Source: UBA4782 sp034429195
GTDB lineage: Bacteria; Chloroflexota; Anaerolineae; Anaerolineales; Anaerolineaceae
Assembly: GCA_034429195.1 (NCBI GenBank)
Contig: DAOUGQ010000012.1
Location: 62,001-126,000 of the forward strand
Length of the DNA stretch: 64,000 nucleotides
Reading direction: 5' to 3'
Within the stretch, counting starts at the first letter, position 1. Each line of letters begins with the position of its first letter. The position numbers and the translations under genes are program-made. The notes below the pieces were generated by a model that had not been told where the DNA came from, searched no databases, and saw only the letters and a list, made by a program, of their open reading frames with translations. Positions 46,192 through 53,945 of the stretch are shown here, in pieces.

Positions 46192-46692
46192 ATGTTATAT
46201 CAATTGCTATTAAAGCTGGATAAGTTATTTCACTTTAAAACAGCCAGCGCCCATTGTGATATTCCATGTGGAATTTATGATCCGCATCTAGCCCAACTTT
46301 CTGCACTTACCGTCATCCGTATGATTGATCTGATGAATGAGCTCGATAAAAAAACTGAAAAAGTTGATCTGGCTTTTCGTAACAGCATGATCCGTTATGT
46401 TTCTGTTAAAGAAGAACACGCTGAACAATGCAAGCGAGAAATACGGGTGATCATGGGTGATTATTTCAAGAAAGAACATCTGGAAAAATTTCCCGAATTG
46501 CCGGAATTGACTTATAAGATTATGCAGATGGGATCGAAATGTAGGCAGTCTGTCGCACGAGAAAATGGAGTGGAGCTACTCAACCTGGTAAATCGATTTG
46601 CTGAAATATTTTGGGAAACCAAAGGTGTGCAAACGAAGAAAGTTGTCGCTCCATATAAACCTTCCGAAGAGATCATCTACCCAATACTATAA
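46192..46692 (+). CDS. sodN: Nickel-containing superoxide dismutase precursor
   Basis: Ni-SOD turns superoxide into oxygen and hydrogen peroxide. From the ATG at 46192 (after AAGGAGG) the protein has 166 residues. A 20-residue propeptide ends ASA, followed by HCDIPCGIYDP, the nickel hook whose His, two Cys and Tyr (H-C-x-x-P-C-x-x-Y) match the family exactly. The new N-terminal His21 must be freed by cleavage for nickel to bind. The rest is the four-helix bundle. The next gene encodes the expected protease. Confidence 0.96.
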   Translation: MLYQLLLKLDKLFHFKTASAHCDIPCGIYDPHLAQLSALTVIRMIDLMNELDKKTEKVDLAFRNSMIRYVSVKEEHAEQCKREIRVIMGDYFKKEHLEKFPELPELTYKIMQMGSKCRQSVARENGVELLNLVNRFAEIFWETKGVQTKKVVAPYKPSEEIIYPIL

Positions 46693-46750
46693 TGGATTAG
46701 TTTGACCTGACCCTGCAACAATAACTAATTCATGAGTTGATGATCTACCA

Positions 46751-47047
46751 TTGATACGTATCCTGCGTATTACCGGCGCTTCTCTTACCCCGAAATTTCA
46801 ACCGGGTGATTATATTCTTATTTGTACCTGGGTTGATAAACGCAAGTTAAAACCAGGCGATGTGGTGGTATTTCACCAACCTGGTTATGGTACCCTCGTA
46901 AAAAGGGTACAGGAGATATATCCTGAAAGAGAAGTCTGCTGGTTGATCGGCAATGTGCCAGAGAGTGTGGATAGCAATGAATTTGGAGAGGTGCCTTTCA
47001 CAAACATCATTGGAAAGAGTGTAATGCATTTCTCAGTAAGGAAGTAA
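46751..47047 (+). CDS. sodX: Ni-SOD maturation protease (S26 signal-peptidase-like)
   Basis: A 98-residue S24/S26 serine protease without membrane helix. Catalytic Ser lies in TGASLTPKFQPGDY and the catalytic Lys in YGTLVKRV; the box GNVPESVDSNEFGEV is typical of the signal peptidase group. In Ni-SOD operons this protease (SodX) removes the SodN propeptide in the cytoplasm to expose the nickel-binding His. The start is TTG at 46751; a ribosome site is weak. Adjacent to sodN on the same strand. Confidence 0.92.
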   Translation: MIRILRITGASLTPKFQPGDYILICTWVDKRKLKPGDVVVFHQPGYGTLVKRVQEIYPEREVCWLIGNVPESVDSNEFGEVPFTNIIGKSVMHFSVRK

Positions 47048-47048
47048 T

Positions 47049-47460
47049 GTTGATTTATTTTCTTATAACCATAAAAACTCGAATATCGAGGTGACCAAAG
47101 GAAATTGGTGAACGAACCCTGTCACTTTTGAGCAGGTGTGGTTGCCAGAGGGGGACCAATCCAAATTTATCTTACCCCAACAAGATACTTGCCTGAATAA
47201 TGAGGCGGGTATTCGCGGTAAAGTAATCCTTTGCCCGGTATCAGGAGGTGGGCAGCAATGACCTTTGCTGGTTGCTGTTGGTGTCAGATAACGGCTTTCG
47301 AGCAATTGCCTGCTCAACTGATGCAAGATGAAATGGTAGCACGGCGAGAAGAAAGGAACCACTTGAATTTCGCCATACCCTTAGCGAACAAATTGTTGAG
47401 TAAACAGCAGCAATTATTCAAATGGCACGCTTTTCTGAAGATATCGACCCTAATTTAATA
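47049..47460 (+). pseudogene. Decayed coding sequence, identity unknown
   Basis: Between sodX and the MATE-like gene, short protein-like runs appear in different plus frames and are cut by stops: NPVTFEQVWLPEGDQSKFIL through CPVSGGGQQ (about 47119-47260), then QLPAQLMQDEMVARREERNH (from about 47300), and ARFSEDIDPNLIISKTFLNL at the end. They look like one gene broken by several indels and stops, but I cannot name it. It could also be plain spacer. Confidence 0.3.
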
Positions 47461-47499
47461 ATCTCGAAAACTTTCCTGAATTTATTGAAACTTTGGCGA

Positions 47500-48828
47500 T
47501 CAAATTGTAGTCTTCTTGAACGCTAAATCTCTTGCCGCTACCTGCTTCATGAAATTTCGGCTACGAATATACATCCATAATACCTGTGCACTGGTTCCTG
47601 AGACTAATGCAGATATACCAAAATATACCCCGGCAGTTTTGGACCAGAGGATACCGCTCAATAGAACAAGAATGATCACTCCTAAATAAATTGCCACCGA
47701 TTCTGGTATGGAGCGTGTATTTTTACTGAATAGAATTGCTCCCTGATACCAGCTTTGAAGAACAGTAAGAAACGGCAAAGGAATGCCAATCCAAAAAGCA
47801 ATTAATGCCAATTCCAATAGGGCAGGTCTCAACTCAAACAATTCTTCAAACCAAAGTGTTGCCAAAGGTGTAGCAGCGATAATGAAATATACTGCGGTTG
47901 AAAATATGATTAAATAAATCGCAAACTTCTTAAGTGCGCGATAAGCTCCTGGTTTTTCTAGAAAAGCTACCACTACTTCATTAAGTGCAGTTCCTGGACT
48001 TCGTAAAATAAATAACAATCCGAATAGCACTTGCCAAACAGCCAGCGATTCTACAGCTTTTGGCATTCGACTTAGTGCTGCGCTGCCAATAGGCTGCCAG
48101 ATGAGAGACAGATAAGATGTGAGCATAAGTGGGATGTAAAAAGCAAAGAATGCCTTCCAAGTAAGAGGTTTGACAATGGGGGCGGGGACGAGGTAATTGC
48201 GGATTACGGGCTGAACATAAATTCCGTTAAATATTGCTTCTGCCAGAACGGCAAAACCCTGTGCACCTCCCCCAACCATCACGCCAGGCAATGACCCGAC
48301 GGAATACCCGATAGTCAAAAGTATAATCAGACTGAACAGTCGTACCATGGTTCCATACCAGACTGCCTGAGAATGGTTATATCGTATCATTACCCCTTGT
48401 TGAAATCGCCTGTACCCAATCGACCAGGTCCAGGGAGTCATGAGCATTAGACCAATCCGGGCAGGTTCAATGATCTCCTCGGGTGAGCCGATGATATTAC
48501 GAACTACCAGATAATACAGTGGGGTGAAGGCTACCAAAATGTGAACTACTGTCATACTGAATCCGGTCCACATCATGAATTTGTACATTTTTCGATAAGA
48601 GGGCATATCCAGACTGAGGGCTGTCGAGGCAGCCAACAGCATGATGATCGGAGCTTCAATAATTAAAGAAACCGGATAAACAATTCCCCCATAAGCCGCA
48701 AGATTTACCTCTGCATTGGGAAGGCGGGCGATTACTGCGCTGATGGCTGGGCTTTCCAGGCCCATAAGGAGCCAACTGGCTGCCAAAGGCCACCATGTTC
48801 TAACAATCTGTTTTGAGGATAAAGCCAT
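47500..48828 (-). CDS. MATE/polysaccharide-exporter-like multipass transporter
   Basis: 442 residues from the ATG at 48828, set by the -10 box at 48835-48840 six bases upstream. About twelve membrane helices in two similar halves, with loops such as YRRFQQGVMIRYNHSQAVWYG and SRMPKAVESLAVW, suggest the MOP (MATE/flippase/ANKH-like) superfamily. Substrate unknown. Probably translated from a leaderless mRNA. Shares its promoter core with the divergent YcgN gene. Confidence 0.75.
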   Translation of the reverse strand: MALSSKQIVRTWWPLAASWLLMGLESPAISAVIARLPNAEVNLAAYGGIVYPVSLIIEAPIIMLLAASTALSLDMPSYRKMYKFMMWTGFSMTVVHILVAFTPLYYLVVRNIIGSPEEIIEPARIGLMLMTPWTWSIGYRRFQQGVMIRYNHSQAVWYGTMVRLFSLIILLTIGYSVGSLPGVMVGGGAQGFAVLAEAIFNGIYVQPVIRNYLVPAPIVKPLTWKAFFAFYIPLMLTSYLSLIWQPIGSAALSRMPKAVESLAVWQVLFGLLFILRSPGTALNEVVVAFLEKPGAYRALKKFAIYLIIFSTAVYFIIAATPLATLWFEELFELRPALLELALIAFWIGIPLPFLTVLQSWYQGAILFSKNTRSIPESVAIYLGVIILVLLSGILWSKTAGVYFGISALVSGTSAQVLWMYIRSRNFMKQVAARDLAFKKTTI

Positions 48829-48834
48829 GAAGCG

Positions 48835-48842
48835 ATTATAAT
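48835..48842. promoter_or_regulatory. Symmetric bidirectional -10 element
   Basis: ATTATAAT is its own reverse complement and gives TATAAT on both strands (48837-48842 plus, 48840-48835 minus). On each side exactly six bases separate the box from an ATG (48849 plus, 48828 minus). Both genes lack ribosome sites. One palindrome therefore seems to drive two divergent leaderless transcripts. Confidence 0.75.
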
Positions 48843-48848
48843 ACATGC

Positions 48849-49292
48849 ATGAGTTTAGCTTTACCTTTTTGGGAAACAACCCCATTAGAAAAAATGAGTA
48901 CAGAACAATGGGAATCATTATGCGATGGGTGCGCACAATGCTGCTTGCATAAACTGGAAGATGAAGAAACGGGAGATATTTATTTTACCCGGGTGGTATG
49001 TAAATACCTGGATATCGAGAATTGCCAGTGTACCCAATATGAACAACGCCATAAATTTAATCCCGAATGTATTGAGCTTACACCCGAAGTGGTAATACGA
49101 TTACACTGGTTACCTGAGACCTGTGCATATCGCCGGCTTGCTTTTCATGAACCTCTTCCCTCATGGCATCCTTTATTAACGGGAGATGTAGAATCCGTTC
49201 ACCATAGTGGAAATTCTGTCAGGGGTAAAGTGCTTTCAGAGACAGACATTGATATGGATGAATTGGATATGTATTTGCAAGAATCGGAATGA
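48849..49292 (+). CDS. YcgN/UPF0260-family cysteine-cluster protein
   Basis: A 147-residue UPF0260 protein closely following the E. coli YcgN pattern: FWETTPLEKMSTEQWESLCD, then CAQCCLHK, VVCKYLDIENCQC, ETCAYR and SWHPLLTG. The CxxCC and later cysteines probably hold a metal or Fe-S cluster. Function in any species is unknown. Leaderless start six bases after the shared -10 box. Confidence 0.93.
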   Translation: MSLALPFWETTPLEKMSTEQWESLCDGCAQCCLHKLEDEETGDIYFTRVVCKYLDIENCQCTQYEQRHKFNPECIELTPEVVIRLHWLPETCAYRRLAFHEPLPSWHPLLTGDVESVHHSGNSVRGKVLSETDIDMDELDMYLQESE

Positions 49293-49333
49293 GACGTAAT
49301 CCTGAATAAGCATACGGCTGTTCGAGGTGAATA

Positions 49334-49365
49334 AAAAGCGCAGATGATTTCATCTGCGCTTTTGT
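49334..49365. terminator. Bidirectional terminator between convergent genes
   Basis: AAAAGCGCAGATG pairs with CATCTGCGCTTTT across a 4-base loop, followed by TTGTTT on the plus strand. It separates ycgN (plus) from the stalked lipoprotein gene (minus). Confidence 0.85.
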
Positions 49366-49378
49366 TTATATTCGAAAA

Positions 49379-50149
49379 TCACTCTTCTTTGTTGTTATCG
49401 TAAGGAGTAAGGTCGATTATCCCATACCCGGGATCCCAGGGATGCAAGTCCTGCATTTTTGCGCATAAAAGAGTCACTGGGTTAGGAAGAACCAGATTCC
49501 AACATAATTCTGGCTGCCAATCACGTTCTAGATGAATAGGGCTCTCCCATAAAACGCTGCCATCCTGAGATTGGAGTTGTATATGATAATCAATGAACCA
49601 TAAGGGCGGGGCGATAATATAGGAATGGTTGGTTGTACCAAACGAAATCTGTTCATTTGTTGGATCGGTTTGAAGGTTCATGTTCAGCCAGGGAGTGACC
49701 AGATTGCTTTTTTCAAACCATTTCAGTACCAATCCTTCAGGTGAAGTCTGATTGAAAGTGAATGAAAAAACACAAACGCTGTCTGGATACAAAAGTGACA
49801 TCGTACCATCATCAGTTTGAGAAGCTGCCCTGCCATTCTCTGGCATGGCTGCAGATGTAATCGTTCCGGCAGATCCATAGATTTCAGGCACACACCAGGC
49901 ATTTACCGTTTCCACTTCTAATGCTGGTATGGGAGTGCTTGTTGCTGTAGCGGTTGGTTCCAATGTTGGTTCTTGAGTGGGGGTTGGAGATATAGTTGAT
50001 TCTGTTGTAGGAGTTGGAGAAGCAGCTAAATTGACTACTGTGGGTGTTGTGTTTTCAATTGTAGAAAAAGAACCTGAGCATGCAGATAATGCGATGCTCA
50101 TTAAAAATATCATAACAACGAGAAATAAGCCAATTTTATTCCAATGCAT
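49379..50149 (-). CDS. Lipoprotein with Thr/Pro-rich stalk
   Basis: 256 residues from the ATG at 50149, which has GGGAG upstream; the ORF extends to 50206. A signal peptide ends in the lipobox LSAC (Cys about 24). A stalk of Thr/Pro/Glu repeats (about 35-75) is followed by a beta-rich domain without recognised family. Such stalks are typical for surface lipoproteins of Anaerolineae. Function unknown; it may bind or display something outside the cell. Confidence 0.82.
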   Translation of the reverse strand: MHWNKIGLFLVVMIFLMSIALSACSGSFSTIENTTPTVVNLAASPTPTTESTISPTPTQEPTLEPTATATSTPIPALEVETVNAWCVPEIYGSAGTITSAAMPENGRAASQTDDGTMSLLYPDSVCVFSFTFNQTSPEGLVLKWFEKSNLVTPWLNMNLQTDPTNEQISFGTTNHSYIIAPPLWFIDYHIQLQSQDGSVLWESPIHLERDWQPELCWNLVLPNPVTLLCAKMQDLHPWDPGYGIIDLTPYDNNKEE

Positions 50150-50242
50150 TCGAGCTCCCGATATTTCCAGAATGGAGTAATGCCCAAATTCTACGCCTAC
50201 GATCATCCAGCTGCAAGATACTACTAAGACGGAGTATTCATT

Positions 50243-51289
50243 CTATGAAAGGAGAAATGCCAGAATCCAACGTGTGGTGGCAATCAAACTATCTATGTGT
50301 GTTCTTTCATAATTATGAGAAGCGTCTACTCCGGGTCCAATCAGTGCTACTGCAACATCTGCACCTGACCGCAAAAATGCCCCACCATCAGATCGGTAAT
50401 ATGGATAGATATCAAGTTTATAGTCGATCTGATTTTGCTTAGCCAGGGTTTTCAGACGTTCCATGAGATCAAAATGATATGCGCCATCGCCATCTTTAAC
50501 ACATAATGTGGTGTGAAATTCATCGGAATTCTGTCCTTCTCCAACGGCTGCCATATCAACTACTAAAAGTTCATCGATCTCTTTAGGCAACCCTGCTGCG
50601 CCCCCATGCCCGGCTTCTTCGTAGTTAGAGAAGTAGAAATAACTATTATAAGAAGGCGTACAACCTGCATTAGAAAGAGCTTTTATGGCTGTTGCAATGC
50701 AGGCTGCTCCACTCTTGTCATCCAGATGTCGTGAACGAATAAAGCCATTGGTTATCTCTACACGGGGATCAAAAAATACAAAATCGCCAACGTCAATACC
50801 CAGGGATTTTGTTTCTTCGAGACTGGTTGTGATAGCATCCAGTCGAACTTCCATTGTTGCATCTTCGCGAGCAGTTTTTTCGACCCTGTCGGCATGCACA
50901 TGCACTGAAGCTTTGTCGATCAGGATGGAACCCCGTATTCGCCCATTATCATGAGTCTGCACCCAACAGCCTTCTCCTTCAACGGTGTTCCACGCATAAC
51001 CGCCTAATTTGCTCAATCGAAGCCGCCCATTAGGCTTAATCTCTTTCACCATTGCACCTAAGGTGTCTACATGAGCAGTAACCGCCCGCGCCACATCAGA
51101 CTCTTTACCAGGCAACATTGCCAATAAGCCACCTTTACGGATCACTCTGGCTGGTTGTGGTAAAAACGGATCGATTGTACGCTGCATACAAGCAATTGCT
51201 TCTCGACTATACCCGGTAGGACTTGGGGTTTCTAAAAGTTCTTTAAGAAACGCCTGCAAGAAATCGGCGTCAATGTTTGGGAGTTCCAT
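50243..51289 (-). CDS. M42-family metallo-aminopeptidase
   Basis: A 348-residue M42 (glutamyl aminopeptidase/endoglucanase-M-like) enzyme with two zinc ions. Ligands and catalytic residues are seen in VTAHVDTLGAM, SRHLDDKSGAA, the EEAGHGG catalytic Glu pair and DMAAVGEG. It trims peptides in the cytoplasm as a large tetrahedral complex in known members. AAAGGA before the ATG. It is 34 bases after the thioesterase gene on the same strand, likely co-transcribed. Confidence 0.93.
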   Translation of the reverse strand: MELPNIDADFLQAFLKELLETPSPTGYSREAIACMQRTIDPFLPQPARVIRKGGLLAMLPGKESDVARAVTAHVDTLGAMVKEIKPNGRLRLSKLGGYAWNTVEGEGCWVQTHDNGRIRGSILIDKASVHVHADRVEKTAREDATMEVRLDAITTSLEETKSLGIDVGDFVFFDPRVEITNGFIRSRHLDDKSGAACIATAIKALSNAGCTPSYNSYFYFSNYEEAGHGGAAGLPKEIDELLVVDMAAVGEGQNSDEFHTTLCVKDGDGAYHFDLMERLKTLAKQNQIDYKLDIYPYYRSDGGAFLRSGADVAVALIGPGVDASHNYERTHIDSLIATTRWILAFLLS

Positions 51290-51322
51290 AGCATCCTTTT
51301 CGTTTTATAAAAATATTGCGAA

Positions 51323-51751
51323 TTATTTTGTAAAATCAAGCCCTTCAAAGGCACTGATAGCCTGACGCCATTGATCAGATACAGGTTGGCTGGTGTGTGT
51401 ATGGAAGTCATATGCTACCATTACGTTTTCACAAGTCGCAAGTATAGAGCCATCATCAGCGTCTTCAATTTGATACTCAAACTGCAGACTTTTATTCCCT
51501 ATATGAGCTACTCGTACACCCACGCGCACATTCTGACCGAGCATGATAGGAGCCTTGTAAGCAATATGAACATCTGCAACGATCGCCTTAAGATCTTCAA
51601 ATGATTTGCCATCAAACAGGCCTAATTTAACCAAATATTCAAAACGTGCCTGTTCAATGTAAGACATGAATTTGGCATTATTCACATGCCATTGGGCATC
51701 AAGATCACTATAACGTACTTGTATCGGAATATATAAATTATATTTTGTCAT
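51323..51751 (-). CDS. 4HBT-type acyl-CoA thioesterase
   Basis: 142 residues from the ATG at 51751, preceded at six bases by a TATAAT box, so the longer frame to 51841 is rejected. A hot-dog fold protein of the YbgC/FadM group: VRYSDLDAQWHVNNAKFMSY contains the catalytic Asp and the helix that follows. It should hydrolyse acyl-CoA esters, substrate unknown. Leaderless start; M42 peptidase gene follows. Confidence 0.92.
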   Translation of the reverse strand: MTKYNLYIPIQVRYSDLDAQWHVNNAKFMSYIEQARFEYLVKLGLFDGKSFEDLKAIVADVHIAYKAPIMLGQNVRVGVRVAHIGNKSLQFEYQIEDADDGSILATCENVMVAYDFHTHTSQPVSDQWRQAISAFEGLDFTK

Positions 51752-51757
51752 GCTGTG

Positions 51758-51766
51758 ATTATACCA
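51758..51766 (-). promoter_or_regulatory. Extended -10 promoter with leaderless start
   Basis: Minus-strand TGGTATAAT (extended -10) ends six bases before the thioesterase ATG at 51751, putting the transcription start on or next to the A of the ATG. Confidence 0.75.
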
Positions 51767-51884
51767 AAGTAAAAAGGTCATTATTACCCTGTGACCAATT
51801 ACACTTGTTGGATAATTTGGAGTAGAATAGACAAATTGCAAAGTAGAGTATTTTTACCTGATATTAAGAAAAGGATTTAGAAAG

Positions 51885-52292
51885 ATGCAGATTACTCGCC
51901 AGGCTGATTATGCACTCCGTGCGATGATGTTCTTGGCTCGTTTGGAACCCAAAGAACGAGCAGCAACCAGCCGAATTGCAGAAGAACAACAAATACCGCC
52001 ATCATTTCTCGCGAAAATCATTTCGCAATTATCTATTGCCGGATTTATCCATACTTCGCGGGGGGCGCGAGGCGGTGTGTCATTAGCACGGCCCGCATCA
52101 GAAATCTCTATTTTAGAAGTAGTGGAAGCGATCGATGGCCCTATCGCGGTAAATGAATGCACTTTATCCCAAGTGGGATGCCCATTTGTCAAGGCGAATT
52201 GCCCATTACATGAAATTTGGTGTGATGTGCAAAAAGAATTGGTTGACCGATTAAAAAACACAAATTTTGCGCAAATTGTCGCTAAAAGTTAG
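51885..52292 (+). CDS. Rrf2-family transcriptional regulator
   Basis: A 135-residue Rrf2 protein (IscR/NsrR group). The winged helix shows QADYALRAMMFLARL and the RGARGGVSLARP wing. Three cysteines at 92, 99 and 106 (ECTLSQVGCPFVKANCP) are placed to bind an Fe-S cluster, as in IscR. It therefore may sense iron-sulfur status, nitric oxide or oxygen. Divergent from the thioesterase gene. A small unknown gene follows on the same strand. Confidence 0.93.
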   Translation: MQITRQADYALRAMMFLARLEPKERAATSRIAEEQQIPPSFLAKIISQLSIAGFIHTSRGARGGVSLARPASEISILEVVEAIDGPIAVNECTLSQVGCPFVKANCPLHEIWCDVQKELVDRLKNTNFAQIVAKS

Positions 52293-52328
52293 TCCATAAT
52301 AAATAAAGTTTTTCATGAGAGGCAAGTC

Positions 52329-52586
52329 ATGCCAGTTGGTTCACCGATTGATCGTCATTGGGTATTGATGTTGCACGATGGAAGGGTTGTCATCGATTGG
52401 GGAAATGACCTTTTCCAGGATGTCGCCGAGGGGACTTTCATTAAAAATTGCGAACCTCTTGTCAGTCATCATATATTAGACGAAGAGCTGGAGATTTTGA
52501 TCCGCGCTGGTCGAGTGGATCGATATGACAGTAAATGGGTTTATTTCTTTAGCCTACCTGAACGGCCTCAAAAGCCAATAGAATAA
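52329..52586 (+). CDS. Small hypothetical protein downstream of Rrf2 regulator
   Basis: 85 residues with GAGAGGCAAG before the ATG. It begins MPVGSPIDRHWVLMLHDGRV and is rich in aromatic and acidic residues; no membrane segment and no motif I know. It follows the Rrf2 gene by 36 bases and ends at a terminator, so the two are probably one transcript and it may be part of the same response. Confidence 0.75.
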   Translation: MPVGSPIDRHWVLMLHDGRVVIDWGNDLFQDVAEGTFIKNCEPLVSHHILDEELEILIRAGRVDRYDSKWVYFFSLPERPQKPIE

Positions 52587-52604
52587 AATAGTATCATGAT
52601 CTAT

Positions 52605-52638
52605 AAAGAATGGCGGTGAAAAACTCGCCATTCTTTTT
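52605..52638 (+). terminator. Intrinsic terminator after the Rrf2 unit
   Basis: AAAGAATGGCG and CGCCATTCTTT form an 11-bp stem with a 10-base loop and a TTTTT run. Confidence 0.9.
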
Positions 52639-52695
52639 ATACTGGTTGAGCAATGAATCCATAAAGTTTTACCATCGAATTATAAAGAATATAGG

Positions 52696-52701
52696 TATTA
52701 T
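52696..52701 (+). promoter_or_regulatory. -10 box with leaderless start of the MFS gene
   Basis: TATTAT lies exactly six bases before the ATG at 52708; there is no ribosome site. No good -35 box is seen. Confidence 0.5.
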
Positions 52702-52707
52702 TGATCT

Positions 52708-53928
52708 ATGAAAACCAGACAAACCATCAGCTCAACAATGAAAATCCAGATCACTTTATTCACATTGGTACGAACGATCTTCAGTACTTCTAACCGCATG
52801 TTCTATCCTTTTTTATCACATTTTGCACGAGGGATGGGAGTGACCATTGGAGAAATGTCACTCGCACTTACTGCTCGTTCCATGATAGGAGTCCTCAGCC
52901 CATTATTTTCCAGTCTAGCAGACAGATATAACAAGCGACTTGGGATGTTGATTGGGACTGCATTATTCACTTTTGGAAATGGTCTGGTATGGATCATGCC
53001 TTCTTTTAAAGTATTTGTGGTCGCAATCAGTGTTTCATTTTTGGGTGTGTTCATTTTTGTTGCTTCTACCCAGGCTTTTATGGGTGATGAAGTGGCTTAT
53101 GAACAGCGTGGAAGCATGATGGCAATTGTTGAATTCAATTGGTCGCTGGCGTTTATAGCGGGTGTTCCCTTAATTGGACTATTAATCGCTGCGAAAGGGT
53201 GGTTGGCTCCTTTTCCCTTATTAACCATTCTGGGAATTATCTGTTTTGTTGCAGTTCTCCGATTTGTTCCAGGGGGTTCAGTAAACGCGATCCAGACAAC
53301 CGGCTTCAAGCAGAATATTGGAATTGTCTTCCATAATAAATCAGCTCTAGCGGCTCTCATTATGGCAATGGCTGTCACGGCGGGAAACGAAATTGTTAAT
53401 ATCGTGTTTGGCGTATGGCTAGAGGATTCATACCAGTTGCAGATTGCCGCGTTGGGTGCAGCTTCGATCGTTATTGGTTCTGCAGAGATGCTGGGCGAAG
53501 GTGTCACAGCATTTATCGTTGATAAGGTGGGAAAGAAGCGCACTGTGATGATCACCTTGACCTTAAACATGGTCGTTGCCGTAATCATGCCCTGGATAGC
53601 ACATTCCGTAATAGGTGCTTTGATTGGTTTGTTTTTGTTCTACCTTAGTTTTGAGACAATGATCGTTAGCAGTCTGCCGATCATGACAGAAATTCTGCCT
53701 TCTGCTCGGGCAACCTTGATGGGGTTGAGCGTTGGCGCTTTTTCATTGGGTAGGGCAGTCGGAGCCGCAACAGCTCCAATACTTTATACCTTTGGGTTTC
53801 GTGTGAACACCATTGCCACCATTGTTATGAATTTACTGGCGTTCTATATGCTTACCTGCATTCAGGTCAGTGATAAAAAGAGAGAAACGTTACCTGGGGT
53901 ATCAGATCAGCTTATAGAAAAGCAGTAG
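52708..53928 (+). CDS. MFS transporter
   Basis: A 406-residue major facilitator with about twelve membrane helices. The loop between helices 2 and 3 reads SSLADRYNKRLGM, the family's (G)xxxDRxxRR signature. The second half has VDKVGKKRTVM at the equivalent loop. It is a drug- or metabolite-efflux type by general look; substrate unknown. Preceded by a TATTAT box and no ribosome site. Confidence 0.9.
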   Translation: MKTRQTISSTMKIQITLFTLVRTIFSTSNRMFYPFLSHFARGMGVTIGEMSLALTARSMIGVLSPLFSSLADRYNKRLGMLIGTALFTFGNGLVWIMPSFKVFVVAISVSFLGVFIFVASTQAFMGDEVAYEQRGSMMAIVEFNWSLAFIAGVPLIGLLIAAKGWLAPFPLLTILGIICFVAVLRFVPGGSVNAIQTTGFKQNIGIVFHNKSALAALIMAMAVTAGNEIVNIVFGVWLEDSYQLQIAALGAASIVIGSAEMLGEGVTAFIVDKVGKKRTVMITLTLNMVVAVIMPWIAHSVIGALIGLFLFYLSFETMIVSSLPIMTEILPSARATLMGLSVGAFSLGRAVGAATAPILYTFGFRVNTIATIVMNLLAFYMLTCIQVSDKKRETLPGVSDQLIEKQ

Positions 53929-53945
53929 ATAAAATCCATCACCAA

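Noticed and set aside
47049..47460. RNase P RNA, SRP RNA or tmRNA
   Set aside because: None of the conserved words (GAGGAAAGTCC, ACAGAAA, the SRP GGAAG tetraloop region) and no tRNA-like ends were found; decayed coding sequence fits better.
53097..53588. Minus-strand ORF of 163 aa
   Set aside because: Antisense shadow of the MFS transporter.
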